64,000 nucleotides of DNA from Siphonodentalium dalli (lineage: Eukaryota > Mollusca > Scaphopoda > Gadilida > Siphonodentaliidae): NCBI GenBank assembly GCA_032622095.1, contig CP136069.1, positions 101,522,278-101,586,277 of the forward strand. Direction: 5' to 3'. Shown piece by piece: positions 12,225 through 22,989 of this stretch (its first letter is position 1; every line of letters starts with the position of its first letter). Position numbers and translations under genes: made by a program. The notes below the pieces were generated by a model, which had not been told where the DNA came from, made no database searches, and saw only the letters and a list, made by a program, of their open reading frames with translations.

Positions 12225-13409
12225 TCTAATATATATTTTGGTACTTCTGTCTGTTTGTCTGTTAGCTATGGCCGGGAAAACGGCTGGACCAATTGAGCTC
12301 AAACTTCCAATCTAAGGTTAAAAATCCACTGGCAGTGTTTACGGCCGTTTTGGAGAAGCTCCGAGCACACTTCTCAACTCCCAGTCACCAAAATGACCGT
12401 CCTTGGCACTGTGGGGTTAATCGCGTTGATAGTTAACCCTTTACCCAACAAAACGGCCAAAACCGGCCAAATAAAGCTTCAACAGCCTAAAATATCTTCG
12501 GTCTGTCTCAATAGAACCATACAAATATGGATATCATTGGAACCGGCTCCTTGACCACATTGTGATAGTTACAGTTTATATGCCCTGTGCCAATGCATTC
12601 TCTTATATATGCGAGTCGACCATAGGTCGCCTCACATATATAAGAGAATGCATTGGCCTAAAAAAAATCTTTTTTTAACACTTTTTCTTACATTCTTTAA
12701 CAATTTTATAATTTTTAATGTGTTAAGCCAATGCATTCTCTTATATATGCGAGGCGACCTATGGTCGACTCGCATATATAAGAGAATGCATTGGCACAGG
12801 GCCCTTCTGTTGGGTAAAGGGTTAAAGAGCGTTCGTATCCGCAGTGCCGTTGATAAAGAGCGTATGCGTGTAGTCTGATTCTTATGTCTGGGGCCAGACA
12901 TGAGTGTGTCTGTATCCAGACATGAGCGTGTTTCTTATGTCTGTCTTCGTACTTTGGGGTTCCAATGAACGGGGGAGATTTTCATCGGGTAAGTTTTTCC
13001 GCCCGAGGTGATCTTCACCTTGAAACGGGTACCCACAAACGTACCTCTTTTTGGAACGGGTACCATCACGGGACGGGTACCATCATTTCTCTTGATTAAA
13101 AAGGCAGAATTAACTCAAATTAAATTAAAAAATTAATGGATTTTGACGAAATTTAATACCTAGGGATACTTTTGTCGGGGGAGTGTTTTCGATGGGTCAA
13201 ATCGTGACCCCGACCTGACCTTGACCTTCAAAATGGTCAATTGAAGGTCAAATCGGGTAAAACGGACGGATTTCGACGAAATTTTATACCTAGGGATACT
13301 TTTGTCCGGGGAGTGTTTTGGACGGGTCAAATCGTTACCCCGACCTGACCTTGACCTTAAAATGGTCAATTCAAGGTCAAAGCTCGGACGAAGTCGGGTC
13401 ACCTGCTAG
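12225..13409 (+). mobile_element. Helitron-like element carrying an inserted MITE
   Basis: Starts TCTAATATATATTTTGG and a CTGTCTG tract, and ends ...CACCTGCTAG (13406-13409) before T. Near the 3' end is a 130-bp tandem pair ('ACCTAGGGATACTTTTGTC' at about 13159 and 13289) with 'CGACCTGACCTTGACCTT'. A hairpin MITE (12433-12825) is inserted inside. The base before TC is T rather than A, so the 5' border is less certain. No helicase or Rep coding is seen. Confidence 0.6.
12433..12825 (-). mobile_element. piggyBac-like double-hairpin MITE
   Basis: A 393-bp element between TTAA copies (12433-12436, 12822-12825) with ends TTAACCCTTTACCCAACA. Two 69-bp palindromes are separated by an A/T-rich spacer; one flank holds 'GATATCATTGGAACCGGCTC'. 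It lies in the opposite orientation to the copies at 16501 and 50858 and is inserted in a Helitron-like element. Open frames of 89 codons on both strands simply read through the palindromes. Confidence 0.85.
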
Positions 13410-14040
13410 TATATATATATATAATTTTATTAATATTAATATTCATTTTTCCAGGTAACGTACTTTATTTCAATGGGACATTTTCTTCAAAAGTTGGGGT
13501 TTAACAATGTCGGGTAATGTGATCTTTACACACCACTCTGGCCATTGAATTTTGATTCAATTTAAACTTAATAAGTGAAATGGTATGGACCATGAACTTC
13601 GATACCTATTGTTAATGTTACACAAAATAACTGCGCAGATTATGCTTACGTCGATGAAAGCTACGCACTCAGAAATTACATATCAAACCTGTCTGTAAAT
13701 ATTTCTAGAATCTTCAGTTCAGAGTTGTCATCTCAATTGTTGTTTTTCCAATCCTTGCCTTAATAATCAGTCCTTTGGGACAACATTTAAATGCTCACAA
13801 AGAGTATTCCTGGATCATTCAACTTTGTAAATCATTTATAATTGATTCAAAATGTTGCAAACATCTGTTCATATAGTGAAATTACAGCCCCCAAATGCAT
13901 AATTTTCCGAAAATAAATTGCCATGACAACTTGCCGCAATTTGTTGGTATCTACCTAAAGTATCTGGAAGATTTATAGACTATGGAAGCATAAATTTCTA
14001 TAAAAGTAAGCATTTCTGCAAACAATATTGTTTGTGAGTA
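13410..14040. other. No feature seen
   Basis: A/T-rich intronic sequence starting with a short (TA)n run at about 13411-13422. I recognise no gene or repeat. Confidence 0.35.
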
Positions 14041-14975
14041 ATGTTTTCCCAAAAGAATCACGTCCCAAACAAGTTAAACCCACAAAGTATAAGGAACAAA
14101 GTAGATACAATATCAGTCAAAATGAATGATTTTGACATGTGCATGTTCACAGACACTTGGCTTAGTGCATCTGTTGCTAACAAAGATATATTTGTTGAGG
14201 GTTTTTATAATGAAGTTGTGAGAAATGACAGAACAGACAGGGTAGGGGGTGGTGGGGTGGCTATTTATGTTAGAGATACCATTTCATTCAAATTTCGTGG
14301 CGACATAGCTACCCAGACCTGGGTTGAGCTCATAAAGTTTCAACGTGTCCTATAGGTTGCTTTTATGGACCACCGTATTCTCTTACTTCTGTCTGGGATG
14401 ATATTGAAAAATCAATTGGTGTGGCACGAGATAGTGGTTTAGAATTGATAATCGCAGGAGATTTTAACGAAGATCAGAAACTGAATTCTCACGAACATAT
14501 TAATGATATTTGTAGCCCATGTGGCATAAAACAGATTATAGAACCATGCACCTCCCCATTTCTCAGAGACTTCTGAAACAACACTAGACTTTTTTTTGTA
14601 AGTTACCCAAAATCTTGGAACGTTTTAGATCCATTTTATTCGGACATGAAACGATACCATTGTCCAGTTAGAATCAACCTTAATTATTCACGCTCTAGAC
14701 AGAAAATTTCTCTCCGCATTGTGTGGAAATACAACATGGCTGATTTTGTATGGATGAATAATGCATTTTACCATTGGGACCGCTCTGGTGAACTAGACTC
14801 TTGGAGCACGGACTCTTTAGCTGAAGCAGTAACTACCAAAATTATCTCTATGGCATTCACATAGGTGCGCAACTATTTGTAAAGGGTGTCCCCCTTGGTT
14901 GACATGTAACATCCGCAAATTAATTTGTGAGTGCTGAAGGCTTCATAAACAAGATAGTCAATGACTGTGGGTCGC
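14041..14975 (+). pseudogene. LINE endonuclease-domain relic (CR1/Jockey-like)
   Basis: Degenerate remnant of the endonuclease end of a non-LTR retrotransposon polyprotein, spread over three frames. Frame 1 (14041-14355) has 'SIRNKVDTIS', 'DTWLSASVANKDIFVEGF', 'RNDRTDRVGGGG' and 'AIYVRDTI', typical of the APE-type endonuclease. A frame change near 14346 leads to 'IGCFYGPPYS' and 'LIIAGDFNED' (the GDFN catalytic block), stopping at 14574. A further frame holds 'HCPVRINLNYSRSR' and 'ADFVWMNNAF'; near 14883-14960 another reads 'CPPWLTCNIRKLICEC'. No reverse transcriptase follows, so it is truncated as well as frameshifted. It lies on the strand opposite to BRD4. Confidence 0.85.
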
Positions 14976-15045
14976 TCACCAGACTGTAAAGACTGAAAAG
15001 ACTGGGACTCTGAAGACTACAAGAGTCAGTATGTGACAATATCAC

Positions 15046-16237
15046 TTAACTCTTTGATTGCCAGGGGCCGATATTATCGGCCCAAATGTCCGGTTGGTAA
15101 ATTGCCAGGGCCGATATTATCGGCCATAATTGTAACCGTAATTATTTTGATCACAACTGTATGACAATAATAAAAAAGTTTTTCAAGTTTCATAAAATTA
15201 TTGTTTTAATTGTTTCTAATTAAATTCTGCAGTATATATCTGATTTTTAATCCTTTTTAAGACGTTTGAAAATTAAAATAATGAAATAAGTTTGTAAAAA
15301 AAATGTAAGATCCGCAGTCGGAAATCCAAAATGGCCGACAATTTCAGAAAAATATTTGTAGACAATTATTAAAATGAAAGATCTGCATTTTACCAATGCA
15401 TTAACTAATTTAAACATGATAGTATGACAACCTGACATTACAATAAAGATTATGTGTACTTTAGATTGTTTCATTAGTTTTTTTAAGTCAAAATTGCCGT
15501 TTTTGCTGAATGAATCACCTATTTTTCAAGGTAAAAACGTAATTCACTAAAAAAAAACGGCGTGATTATAAACTCCCACAGGCCCCAGCGTGCCTCAGTG
15601 ACAGTTTAGACCACATGCATATGTGTCATTTTTGTTATTTTATTTATAGCACAATGATGATAAGCTTGTAGTTAGAGATTTAATTATATATCACAATTTT
15701 TGTTTTGTTTTTTGACAGTCAAAATTGCCATTTTCCTCAATTAAAAAACCTAGCTATTTTCGTAGTAAACTGTCGCAACTAAAGTCTAAATCGGCTCCTG
15801 CATTGTGTAGCTCCTCACATATGGTCCAGCTATACCAGAACTAGACCCTAATTTATTCTTACAACTTTTTAAATGAGAAAGACAGTAGAAAGATTTATCA
15901 GATCATCATCGTTGGAATACTGTCTCAGAAAACCAATATTGAATATAGCAGGTTGTGGGCCATTTTTCAATTGGATTATTGCAAAAAAATCCTTATTTGG
16001 AGTTATTTCCCTTGGGTGACAAGGAGTTATGCCCCTTAATTGTCGTGAATATTCTTCGGCAAAATATTCACCTGCAATTCTTTGGCTAATCACCTACATA
16101 CATGTCCTTGATATTTGAAACATTATTTCATAAGAAGAAGACTATTATTGTATCATACTTTTCCACAATAAAATCAGTTTTCTCATAAATTCTCCGGCAA
16201 TTTAGGTGTAAAATTAGCTCGGCAACGAAAGAGTTAA
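15046..16237. mobile_element. 1.19-kb TTAA-flanked piggyBac-like non-autonomous element
   Basis: TTAA at both ends (15046-15049, 16234-16237). The terminal inverted repeats are TTAACTCTTTGATTGCC on the left and the complement of TTAACTCTTTCGTTGCC on the right. Just inside the left end are two copies of a perfect palindrome, GGCCGATATTATCGGCC, about 42 bp apart. No transposase-like frame was seen inside; the two longest minus-strand frames (about 75 codons) look random. The sequence TTAACTCGTTCGCTGCC at about 51465 and TTAACTCTTGATGCC at about 4758 may be solitary ends of relatives. Confidence 0.7.
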
Positions 16238-16500
16238 GACAAGTAGTTCTAAACATGGACATAGCTGGAGGTTCTCCGTTGAGCAGGGCTCTTCAACTTG
16301 AAATTTCTAATTGCACACAACTGACAAATCTCCAACCTCTTACCTTTTAAAGAAGACAACCATACCACAGTACTAAGTTCACAAAAATCATCTTAGGTTG
16401 AATTTTACAAACTGGTACCAGTACTTCAAGCTCTCTCTCAAACGTTTGAAAATTACTAACCCCATAAAGTTAAAATTTGTGGCCAATTTGGTCCAACAGT

Positions 16501-16879
16501 TTAACCCTTTACCCAACAGAACGGCCCTGTGCCAATGCATTCTCTTATATATGCGAGTCGACCATAGGTCGCCTCGCATATATAAGAGAGTGCATTGGCT
16601 TAACACATTAAAAATTATAAAATTGTTAAAGAATGTAAGAAAAAATGGTAAAAAAAAGATTTTTTTTAGGCCAATGCATTCTCTTATATATGCGAGGCAA
16701 CCTATGGTCGACTCGCATATATAAGAGAATGCATTGGCACAGGGCATAATTGTAACTATCACAATGTGGTCAAGGAGCCGGTTCCAATGATATCCATATT
16801 TGTATGGTTCTATTGAGACAGACCGAAGATATTTTAGGCTGTTGAAGCTTTATTTGGCCGGTTGTGGGTAAAGGGTTAA
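16501..16879 (+). mobile_element. piggyBac-like double-hairpin MITE
   Basis: A 379-bp element with TTAA at 16501-16504 and 16876-16879. Two 69-bp hairpins (16531-16599 and 16670-16738) have arms holding 'ATGCATTCTCTTATATATGC' and are separated by an A/T-rich spacer. The right flank contains 'GAGCCGGTTCCAATGATATC'. The right terminal repeat is slightly degraded (GTGGGTAAAGGGTTAA). Same orientation as the copy at 50858. Confidence 0.85.
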
Positions 16880-17440
16880 CCTGAAGTAGGAACATACTAG
16901 TATGGACTGTTGGTATAAAAACATACATGTTGGAAAATAAAACCAAACTATGAGAACAATTCTAACCTATTTTTTATGTGAACATCTAATCTACAACAAA
17001 TGTTACATCGGGCATGAAATTTTCAACTGTTTAAATTTTGATCAAAGTAGGGGTCAAAACCCCACCCCTCTACACTCCTTCCCCATTGCCTCAAACATTG
17101 CCCCCAACCAGGCTGCCTAGAAATCAATATTATTATACCAGTACCAAACAGGATAGAGGAGAGTTAAATCTCTTAGCTCTGCCCCTATTAGAACAAATGT
17201 GAACCTCCATCTATGAGATCCATTCATCTAGTATTATCAATATACCCCCCCTCCCCATATTCAATAGGATATGATTTCACCTGGATAAGTGGTGGTAAAG
17301 AAAATAATATTGGAACAGCCAAGTCTGTATTTGGTATGTCTGATCTTTGCAGAATGAGATCCCCAAAAGGTGAATTTAATGACACTATTCCCCAAGGTGA
17401 AATATCATCAACGAACTGACCCTCTGGGGACCTCATTTCC

Positions 17441-17806
17441 TAACAAGAGGCCGATCACGATCGGCAGATGTTTAACCCATCTTTGGCGATAGTTAATTGC
17501 TATGATCAGAATCATAATCTAGAGTTTTTATGTTGAATTACAGTATATGCTGTAATAAAGTAGTATAGACAAATGAACATAACACAAATTATTTTAATTT
17601 ATGGGTTAAAAGGGAAGGGTTAATATAACATCAAAACTATAGAGCCTGTCACCACTTCCACAGTGTAAGCAGTTCAATTTTTGTTGTTGCAATTTGCGAT
17701 GTCAGATATTAAAATAATATAGTCAATTAATAACGGGAAAGGTAAAATGACATCGAATGGATAAAAGAGGTTAATATTTTACAAAATTATCAACTGATCA
17801 GTACCA
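17441..17806 (+). mobile_element. GCCGATC-head pearl-like element, 3'-truncated
   Basis: Starts ACAAGAGGCCGATC with the palindrome GCCGATC-AC-GATCGGC. It shares body motifs with 37911 ('AACATAACACAAATTATT', 'GAGCCTGTCACCACT', 'TTGTTGTTGCAA'). It stops where a different ACAAGAG-headed element begins at 17807, so that insertion or a deletion removed its 3' end. Confidence 0.7.
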
Positions 17807-18637
17807 ACAAGAGATGGACTGTCGTCCGGTGCATACCGCCTGGTGTGGGCATATCTATAACTTATGACTGCTATACTCAGACAGATTGACCCAAAAATCA
17901 GCATTTTCGTATAAACCAAGATAAATAACTATAGAACAAAAAACCAAAACAAAACAGTTGAATGTGCCATTAAATGTCTTCATAGTGGTGAACATCCATA
18001 CAAACTTTCATTGAGATCCGAGCATTACTGTTCAAGTTATGACCTGAACAGACATCGGATGGACCAAACAGCCAACATTTCCAGATAAACAAAGATGAAT
18101 AACTCTAGAATGGAAAAGCGGAAACAGAACAATGGAACCCTCTATTGAATGTCCTCATAGTAGTGAACATCCATACCAAATTTCATTGAAATCCCATCAC
18201 AACGGTTGAAGTTACGACATGAACAGACACAAGACGGACCAAAAAGCCAACATTTCCAGATAAACAAAGATGAATAACTCTAGAATGGAAAATCTGGACA
18301 AAACGATGGAACCCTCTATTTAATGCCCTCATAGTAGTGGACATCCACAACAAATTTCATTGAGATCTGAGCACTACTGTTCAAGTTATGACATGAACAG
18401 ACACTAGACGGACCAAAAACCCAACATTTCCAGATACACAGAGATGAATAACTCTAAAAAGGAAAATCAGAACAAAACGATGGAAGCCTCTATTTAATTT
18501 CCTCATAGTAGTGAACATCCATACCTAATTTCATTGAGATCCAAGCACTACTGTTAAAGTTATGACATGAACAGACACACTCACGGACAGGTGCAAAACA
18601 GTATACCCCCCTTTAAAAAAAAAAAGGGGGTATAAAA
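17807..18637 (+). mobile_element. Complete pearl/HINE-like element, family F2 (four 175-bp modules)
   Basis: Starts ACAAGAGATGGACTGTCGTC. Four modules of 174-175 bp follow, anchored at 'CAACATTTCCAGATAAAC' or relatives (about 17897, 18071, 18246, 18420), each with 'CCATACCAAATTTCATTGAG' and 'AAGTTATGACATGAACAGAC'. The 3' end is a hairpin (TATACCCCCCTTT...AAAGGGGGTATA) followed by AAAA. The 5' CATACCGCC can pair with the 3' GGGGGTAT with one mismatch. No (GGAC)n tract beyond a short CACGGACAGG. No coding. Confidence 0.8.
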
Positions 18638-18639
18638 AT

Positions 18640-19160
18640 GATAGGTGAGGGGTGCTTTATAAAAAAACCTGGAAATGTAAAATTAGAATGATATATAAAC
18701 AAGGAGTTCAATCTAAATAAAAATATATAAAAATGTTTTTCATGAGCTGAGAACGTCATATATACAAAATTTGGTACTGATCAGATAGATAACATTTCAG
18801 TTATCGCACCATGCGTAAAGTGTCTACAGACGTAGACAGACAGATGTACATTTACGATCGACGAGTGGTCAATCTGGATGTTGACACTGTGTACCATACA
18901 ATGTATGAGTACACGTAAAAATAGCAGTAATGTTTCTCAACAGCATCAACATCATAGCATTTCAGCAGCCCCACAAACATAATAGCAAATTATCAAATCG
19001 ACGAGTGGTCAATCCGGATGTCGACAGTGTACTAGTACCATACAATGTATGAGTGCACATGATAATAGCAGTAATGTTTCTCAACAGCATCAGTTTGCCC
19101 TTCCAACATCATAGCATTTCGGCAGCCCCACAAACATAATAGCAAATTATCAAGACAACT
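18640..19160 (+). repeat. Pearl-like 3' tail with a local tandem duplication
   Basis: A tail containing 'GTTATCGCACCATGCGTAAA', 'CGACGAGTGGTCAATC' and an imperfect GTGTACC...GAGTACAC hairpin. The segment from CGACGAGTGG is duplicated in tandem with a 140-bp offset (18859 and 18999), including flanking host-like sequence 'AATAGCAGTAATGTTTCTC'. The duplication therefore happened after insertion. Confidence 0.65.
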
Positions 19161-19246
19161 TGACAAGGGGTTGTTATACACATATGATGGAATCAGATAT
19201 CTAGGAGCACAATGCATATAATTAAAATAGTCTGTGGGGCTAATAA

Positions 19247-19816
19247 TGTCTGTCTGACATTCCAACTTCTACTGTAGCACACAGAAAATGGCAAGTGTTA
19301 TTTCCCGACAAAATAATTAATTGGTGTAAACTGGATAAACTTCCCTTTCTCACGACGCCGGACACAAAGCTGCAATGGCTACAATTCCGAATAAATTCAC
19401 GAATATTATCAACTAATAAGTTTCTCAAAATGTCCAATTTACGACAAGATGATAAATGTGACAGATGTAAAAGCGAGACAGAAGACATCTCCCACATATT
19501 TTGGAATTGTGCGCACGTTCGGGAATTCATAAAGGAACTCAGCAAATGGGGTAAAATTGATCTCTGTCCCCAACAAATGACAATGATTCTCGGCTCTTCA
19601 CCAACGGATCCGAACTTTACAACTAACATCCTATGGCTCCTAATTAAACAATACATATACAGGACTAAATTCAAGCCAATTAACTTATCGCTAAATGTTT
19701 TCCTCAAAGAGTTGAATTATAGATACCAATGTGAGAAGTATACCCCACGATGCCAATCGAAACAAGAGGAATTTTCGAAAAACTGGTTCCTTTTAGAAAA
19801 GGCTTTACATGTATAA
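19247..19816 (+). pseudogene. 3' end of an L1-like LINE ORF2 (C-terminal zinc-knuckle region)
   Basis: An open frame of about 190 codons without a usable start, ending TAA at 19816. It contains 'AHRKWQVLFPDKIINWCKL', 'TTPDTKLQWLQFRINSRIL', the CCHC-type zinc knuckle 'CDRCKSETEDISHIFWNC' and 'VREFIKELSKW'. This is the conserved tail after the reverse transcriptase in L1/Tx1-type LINEs. The reverse transcriptase and endonuclease are absent, so this is a 5'-truncated copy as made by target-primed reverse transcription. The frame is unbroken, suggesting a fairly young insertion. No poly(A) tail is obvious after 19816; a C-run occurs at 19918-19926. Confidence 0.85.
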
Positions 19817-20279
19817 CATGTACACACGAGTCAACACCAATCAACTTGAGTGTCCTGAAAATTATCTCTTCACCAATTCGAAAACTCACTTAGTTAATAT
19901 ACCCGGAAATACGATACCCCCCCCCCGCCAATATCACAATGCCGTCTATGGTTAGATGTTGTACCGATACGCCGTACACAGGAACAAAGTTCAAGGATCT
20001 AAAATCTGAATTAATATATAAAAATGAACATGTATATATTCGATTTGTTCCAATTTTCATGTCAGTCACTGGGAGTGCATATGGTGTACGAAAGACGTGA
20101 AAATGAAGATGATGGGTCTGGGCCATGTGGGAAGGGGATGGGTAAAGGAATATTTCTGTAATTTCAGAAGATTAAAGTTTCATAACTCTGCAGATGTTAT
20201 AATGGTGTCATTTTTTTCAAATTTTATAAAATGATTAAAAAATAAATTTTTTGTTTGTTAAATTGAGTAAGGTGAAAAT
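19817..20279. other. LINE 3' flank, no gene
   Basis: Follows the LINE frame and may include its 3' UTR. Contains a C-tract (about 19917-19926). The stretch at about 20190-20260 resembles 43910-43985 and 52200-52330 ('ATAATGGTGT(C/T)A', poly-T). No coding. Confidence 0.35.
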
Positions 20280-20309
20280 TCCAAAAATCCAAATTTAAAT
20301 TTTTTTGTT

Positions 20310-20692
20310 TTTTTTTCAGTTATGTCACTAGCTCCGCCCCACATTCGACCCAGTGACATCATTTGAACAAATCTGAATAACAGTCCCCCAAGGACCCTTT
20401 GTACCAAATATGAACCCATTCGGCCCAATGAAATTTGAGAAGAAGTTGTTGTAAGAATTACAGAGTTATGGCCCTGGCTTCGCAACTATTTGACCCAGTG
20501 ACCTCATTTGAACAAATCTGAATGAGAGTCACCTAGGGAACATCCACACCTAATATGAACTCATTTGGTCCTATTGATCTGAAGAAGATGTTCAAAGAAT
20601 TGTTGACAGATGGACGGATGGACAGACGGACGGACGGACGAGGAGTGATGACTATAGCTCCACCAGAGACTTCGTATCAGGTGAGCTAAAAA
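20310..20692 (+). mobile_element. Pearl-like element ending GAGCTAAAAA
   Basis: Two modules with a period of about 144 bp anchored at GACCCAGTGAC (20348, 20492), with 'TTTGAACAAATCTGAAT' and 'TATGAAC(C/T)CATT(C/T)GG'. A (GGAC)n tract follows at about 20610-20640, then an imperfect hairpin (AGCTCCACC...GGTGAGCT) and AAAAA. A 5' CTAGCTCC at about 20328 could pair with the 3' GAGCT. The 5' border is approximate. Confidence 0.65.
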
Positions 20693-20766
20693 GCAAAATG
20701 ACTTGACTCTCCTCTCGACTGGGCAAACTATGGGATGGGACAAAACCAGTGATACCATACCAGGAA

Positions 20767-21115
20767 ACAAGAGGTACGCTGTCGCGTGGCATTTGCCCCC
20801 GACCGTAGCAATTCGGATTAAGCATGGACGAAACTGCGGATATCCGAGGTCTATATGACCATTCCAAAAGAAGTTCGTACTAAACCCAAAAACAAGCGAT
20901 CCAGAAACCCAAAAACAAGCAAAAATTCAAATTTTCTAAGTTGAAAAAAGGGCCATAACTCTGGCAAAAATCATCAGATCATACCCAATTTCGCACTTGA
21001 CATGTATTTTCATATAACTGATTAACAAAAATACGGGATTTGCAATCGTACCACCAAAGCTCACATTACGTGTACATCTGCTTTAAAAAATGATTCGGGG
21101 GTACCCCACCAAATG
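20767..21115 (+). mobile_element. 5' part of pearl-like family F3
   Basis: Starts ACAAGAGGTACGCTGTCGCG followed by GGCATTTGCCCCCGAC. Then come modules with 'GGGCCATAACTCTGGCAAAA' and 'TTTCGCACTTGACATGTATT', which match 42775-42850. The 3' tail (TCGGGGGCATAATAAA) of this family is seen at 43179 and, in variant form, at 63160. The 5' GCCCCCGAC is the complement of GTCGGGGGC in that tail. The present copy seems to lose its 3' end near 21095. Confidence 0.65.
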
Positions 21116-22203
21116 TACTGAGCTGTTGTGGGTCATAATAGCAGTTCCAACGGGGTTTTATTACTGTGAAACAAGTCAATGAATATCAAGAATATAATTT
21201 GACAATGTATACGATATTTCACGACGTTAGCCAACGTGGACGTCATTTTGACGTCATATCTAACCAAGTAAATTGAAAGCAGTTGCTGCTTATATATTAT
21301 CATGTTATATATGGTTGTTGGGATATCAGAAAGATTTATTGGACACTGTGTTGTGAACTAACTTGCAAAGGTGGTTTGCAGTATTCATTAACTCAAAGTG
21401 TAGTGGAACAGGGTCGCGCGTGGTAATTGTTAGGGAAGGGGGACTGAAAACCTGTAGAAAGATATTGTACTATCAGTGAATGGATTATTGAAGTCGATTT
21501 CAACTGGGAATAGGATATACTGGCGCACCTCTGCCCGCCTGTCAACCTGTACGTCTGTCTAGCCGTGTGTTCATCCATGCATATGTATGTATACGTCCGT
21601 CCGATGTATGTTCGGCGGACTTCATGTTTAGGTCTGAATCCGTATTCTGCCAGTGTGTTTTACGCCATATTTTCGGACAAGAGTTATGCTCGCAAAATGA
21701 ATCAACGGTGTGTTCTGTCGAACCTATTTCTCGTGGGGTATATCATCATGACATAGGTATTCAAATTGGCGTCATTTGAGTTCTCATTTTAAGGACAAAC
21801 GCAGAAAATGCTAGCTGTGGTTTGGAACCCCCGAGTGGCCGAGTCCACCACCGGGTCTGTGTTTTACACTACTAATTCATCAATCTAATCGACTTGAGCG
21901 TGTGCATGTGTCGAGGATGTTACCACTTGGTGATCAGCAATCAGAATCGCGGGTACTAAATAATAAACGCTCTTTATATAAAAACAAAACTGAAAGTTTG
22001 ATATAAACTCTTTAAACTTGGATCAAGCCTTGTTATTTCAATATATGCCCATCGTATGATAGACTACGATGTCACATTTATCAGAAATTGGGCACTTTGT
22101 GCTTTATTCCACAATAATATGTGCAACAGAATCGTGAGTGCGGTTTGAATACCACCTTATTTTTTTTACAAGAATTATGATCCTAAAATGAGCCAATGAT
22201 GTA
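21116..22203. other. No gene; diverged repeat pair
   Basis: Sequence around 21735-21850 ('TATATCATCATGACATA', 'CCGAGTCCACC') recurs in diverged form at 22713-22830 ('TATATCATCATGGCATA', 'CCGGGTCCACC'), and 22130-22160 resembles the same block. The pearl-like element at 22204-22690 lies between the two main copies. No protein recognised; the 60-70-codon frames near 21565 look random. Confidence 0.4.
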
Positions 22204-22690
22204 TTTTTGTCCCCCGACGTTTCCGTCGGAGGACTATAGAAATGACCCTCGTCCGTCCGTCCGAGATTGGGTACCTTCATGGTGTAATCAACTCCTCCTA
22301 CAGTTTTAAACGTAGAGATTTGTAACTCTGGGATATTGTTCCTGACATGTTGGTGATTTGCAACATCTACATAGCTAATCAAAAATAAAAAAATTTCCAT
22401 ATTTTTTTGGGGGGGGGGGGGGGGGGGGGGGGTTTCGACTTTTGGATGAGATTGGGTACCTTCATGGTGTAATCAACTCCTCCTACAGTTTTAAATGTAG
22501 AGATTTGAAACTCTGGGATATTGTTCCTAACATGTTGGTGATTTGCAACATCTATATAGCTAATATTTTTTTTATGGAGTTATTAACCCTTTTCGACTTA
22601 GAAAATTTCAACATTTCTTTTTAATTTCTTTAACAAAGCGGCATCGACTTGCCATGTTGTTGGGGGACACTGTGGTCTGCTGACCTTTTA
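22204..22690 (-). mobile_element. Pearl-like element, family F5, minus strand
   Basis: Read on the minus strand it starts near 22690 (CAGTGTCCCCCAAC). It has two modules of about 190 bp ('GTTGATTACACCATGAAGG', 'CCCAGAGTTTCAAATCTC'), then (GGAC)n, then CTATAGTCC and a hairpin (TCCTCCGACG-gaaa-CGTCGGGGGA) followed by CAAAAA. The 5' GTCCCCC pairs with the 3' GGGGGAC. Between the modules lies a G-homopolymer of about 24 bases (plus strand 22409-22432). Confidence 0.7.
22409..22432 (+). repeat. Poly-G run of about 24
   Basis: An uninterrupted G run directly after a T run. It could form a G-quadruplex on the plus strand, and its length is likely unreliable in sequencing. It lies inside the F5 element, between its two modules. 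Confidence 0.8.
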
Positions 22691-22911
22691 TTTAAATTAT
22701 ATTAAGTCATGGAATATATCATCATGGCATATGCATTCAAACTTTGAATTGTCATAATTTGGGCTTTCGTTTGACCATACACGCAACCAATCCTGAATGC
22801 GGCTTGAAATCTCCGGGTCCACCGACGGATTTTTGATATGTTCATTATGTGTTCTATGTGCACATAACTGAATGTGTATTGATCAAAAGATCTTCTCCCT
22901 CACCTTAATAC

Positions 22912-22962
22912 GGCTGGTTGAAGGCGGCGACTTTACCCTTAAGTCGCCGTCTTCAACCAGCC
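22912..22962. repeat. Isolated 51-nt hairpin
   Basis: A 22-bp stem (GGCTGGTTGAAGGCGGCGAC...) with one mismatch around the 7-nt loop TACCCTT. It sits just outside the left subterminal repeats of the 23-36 kb palindromic structure. Nothing marks it as a known RNA. Confidence 0.75.
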
Positions 22963-22989
22963 ATGACCTGTCAGCGCATATCGCAGGCT

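Noticed and set aside
12609-12901. 89-codon frames on both strands
   Set aside because: They are translations of the MITE palindromes, so both strands give the same peptides ('CILLYMRV', 'STRIYKRMHW').
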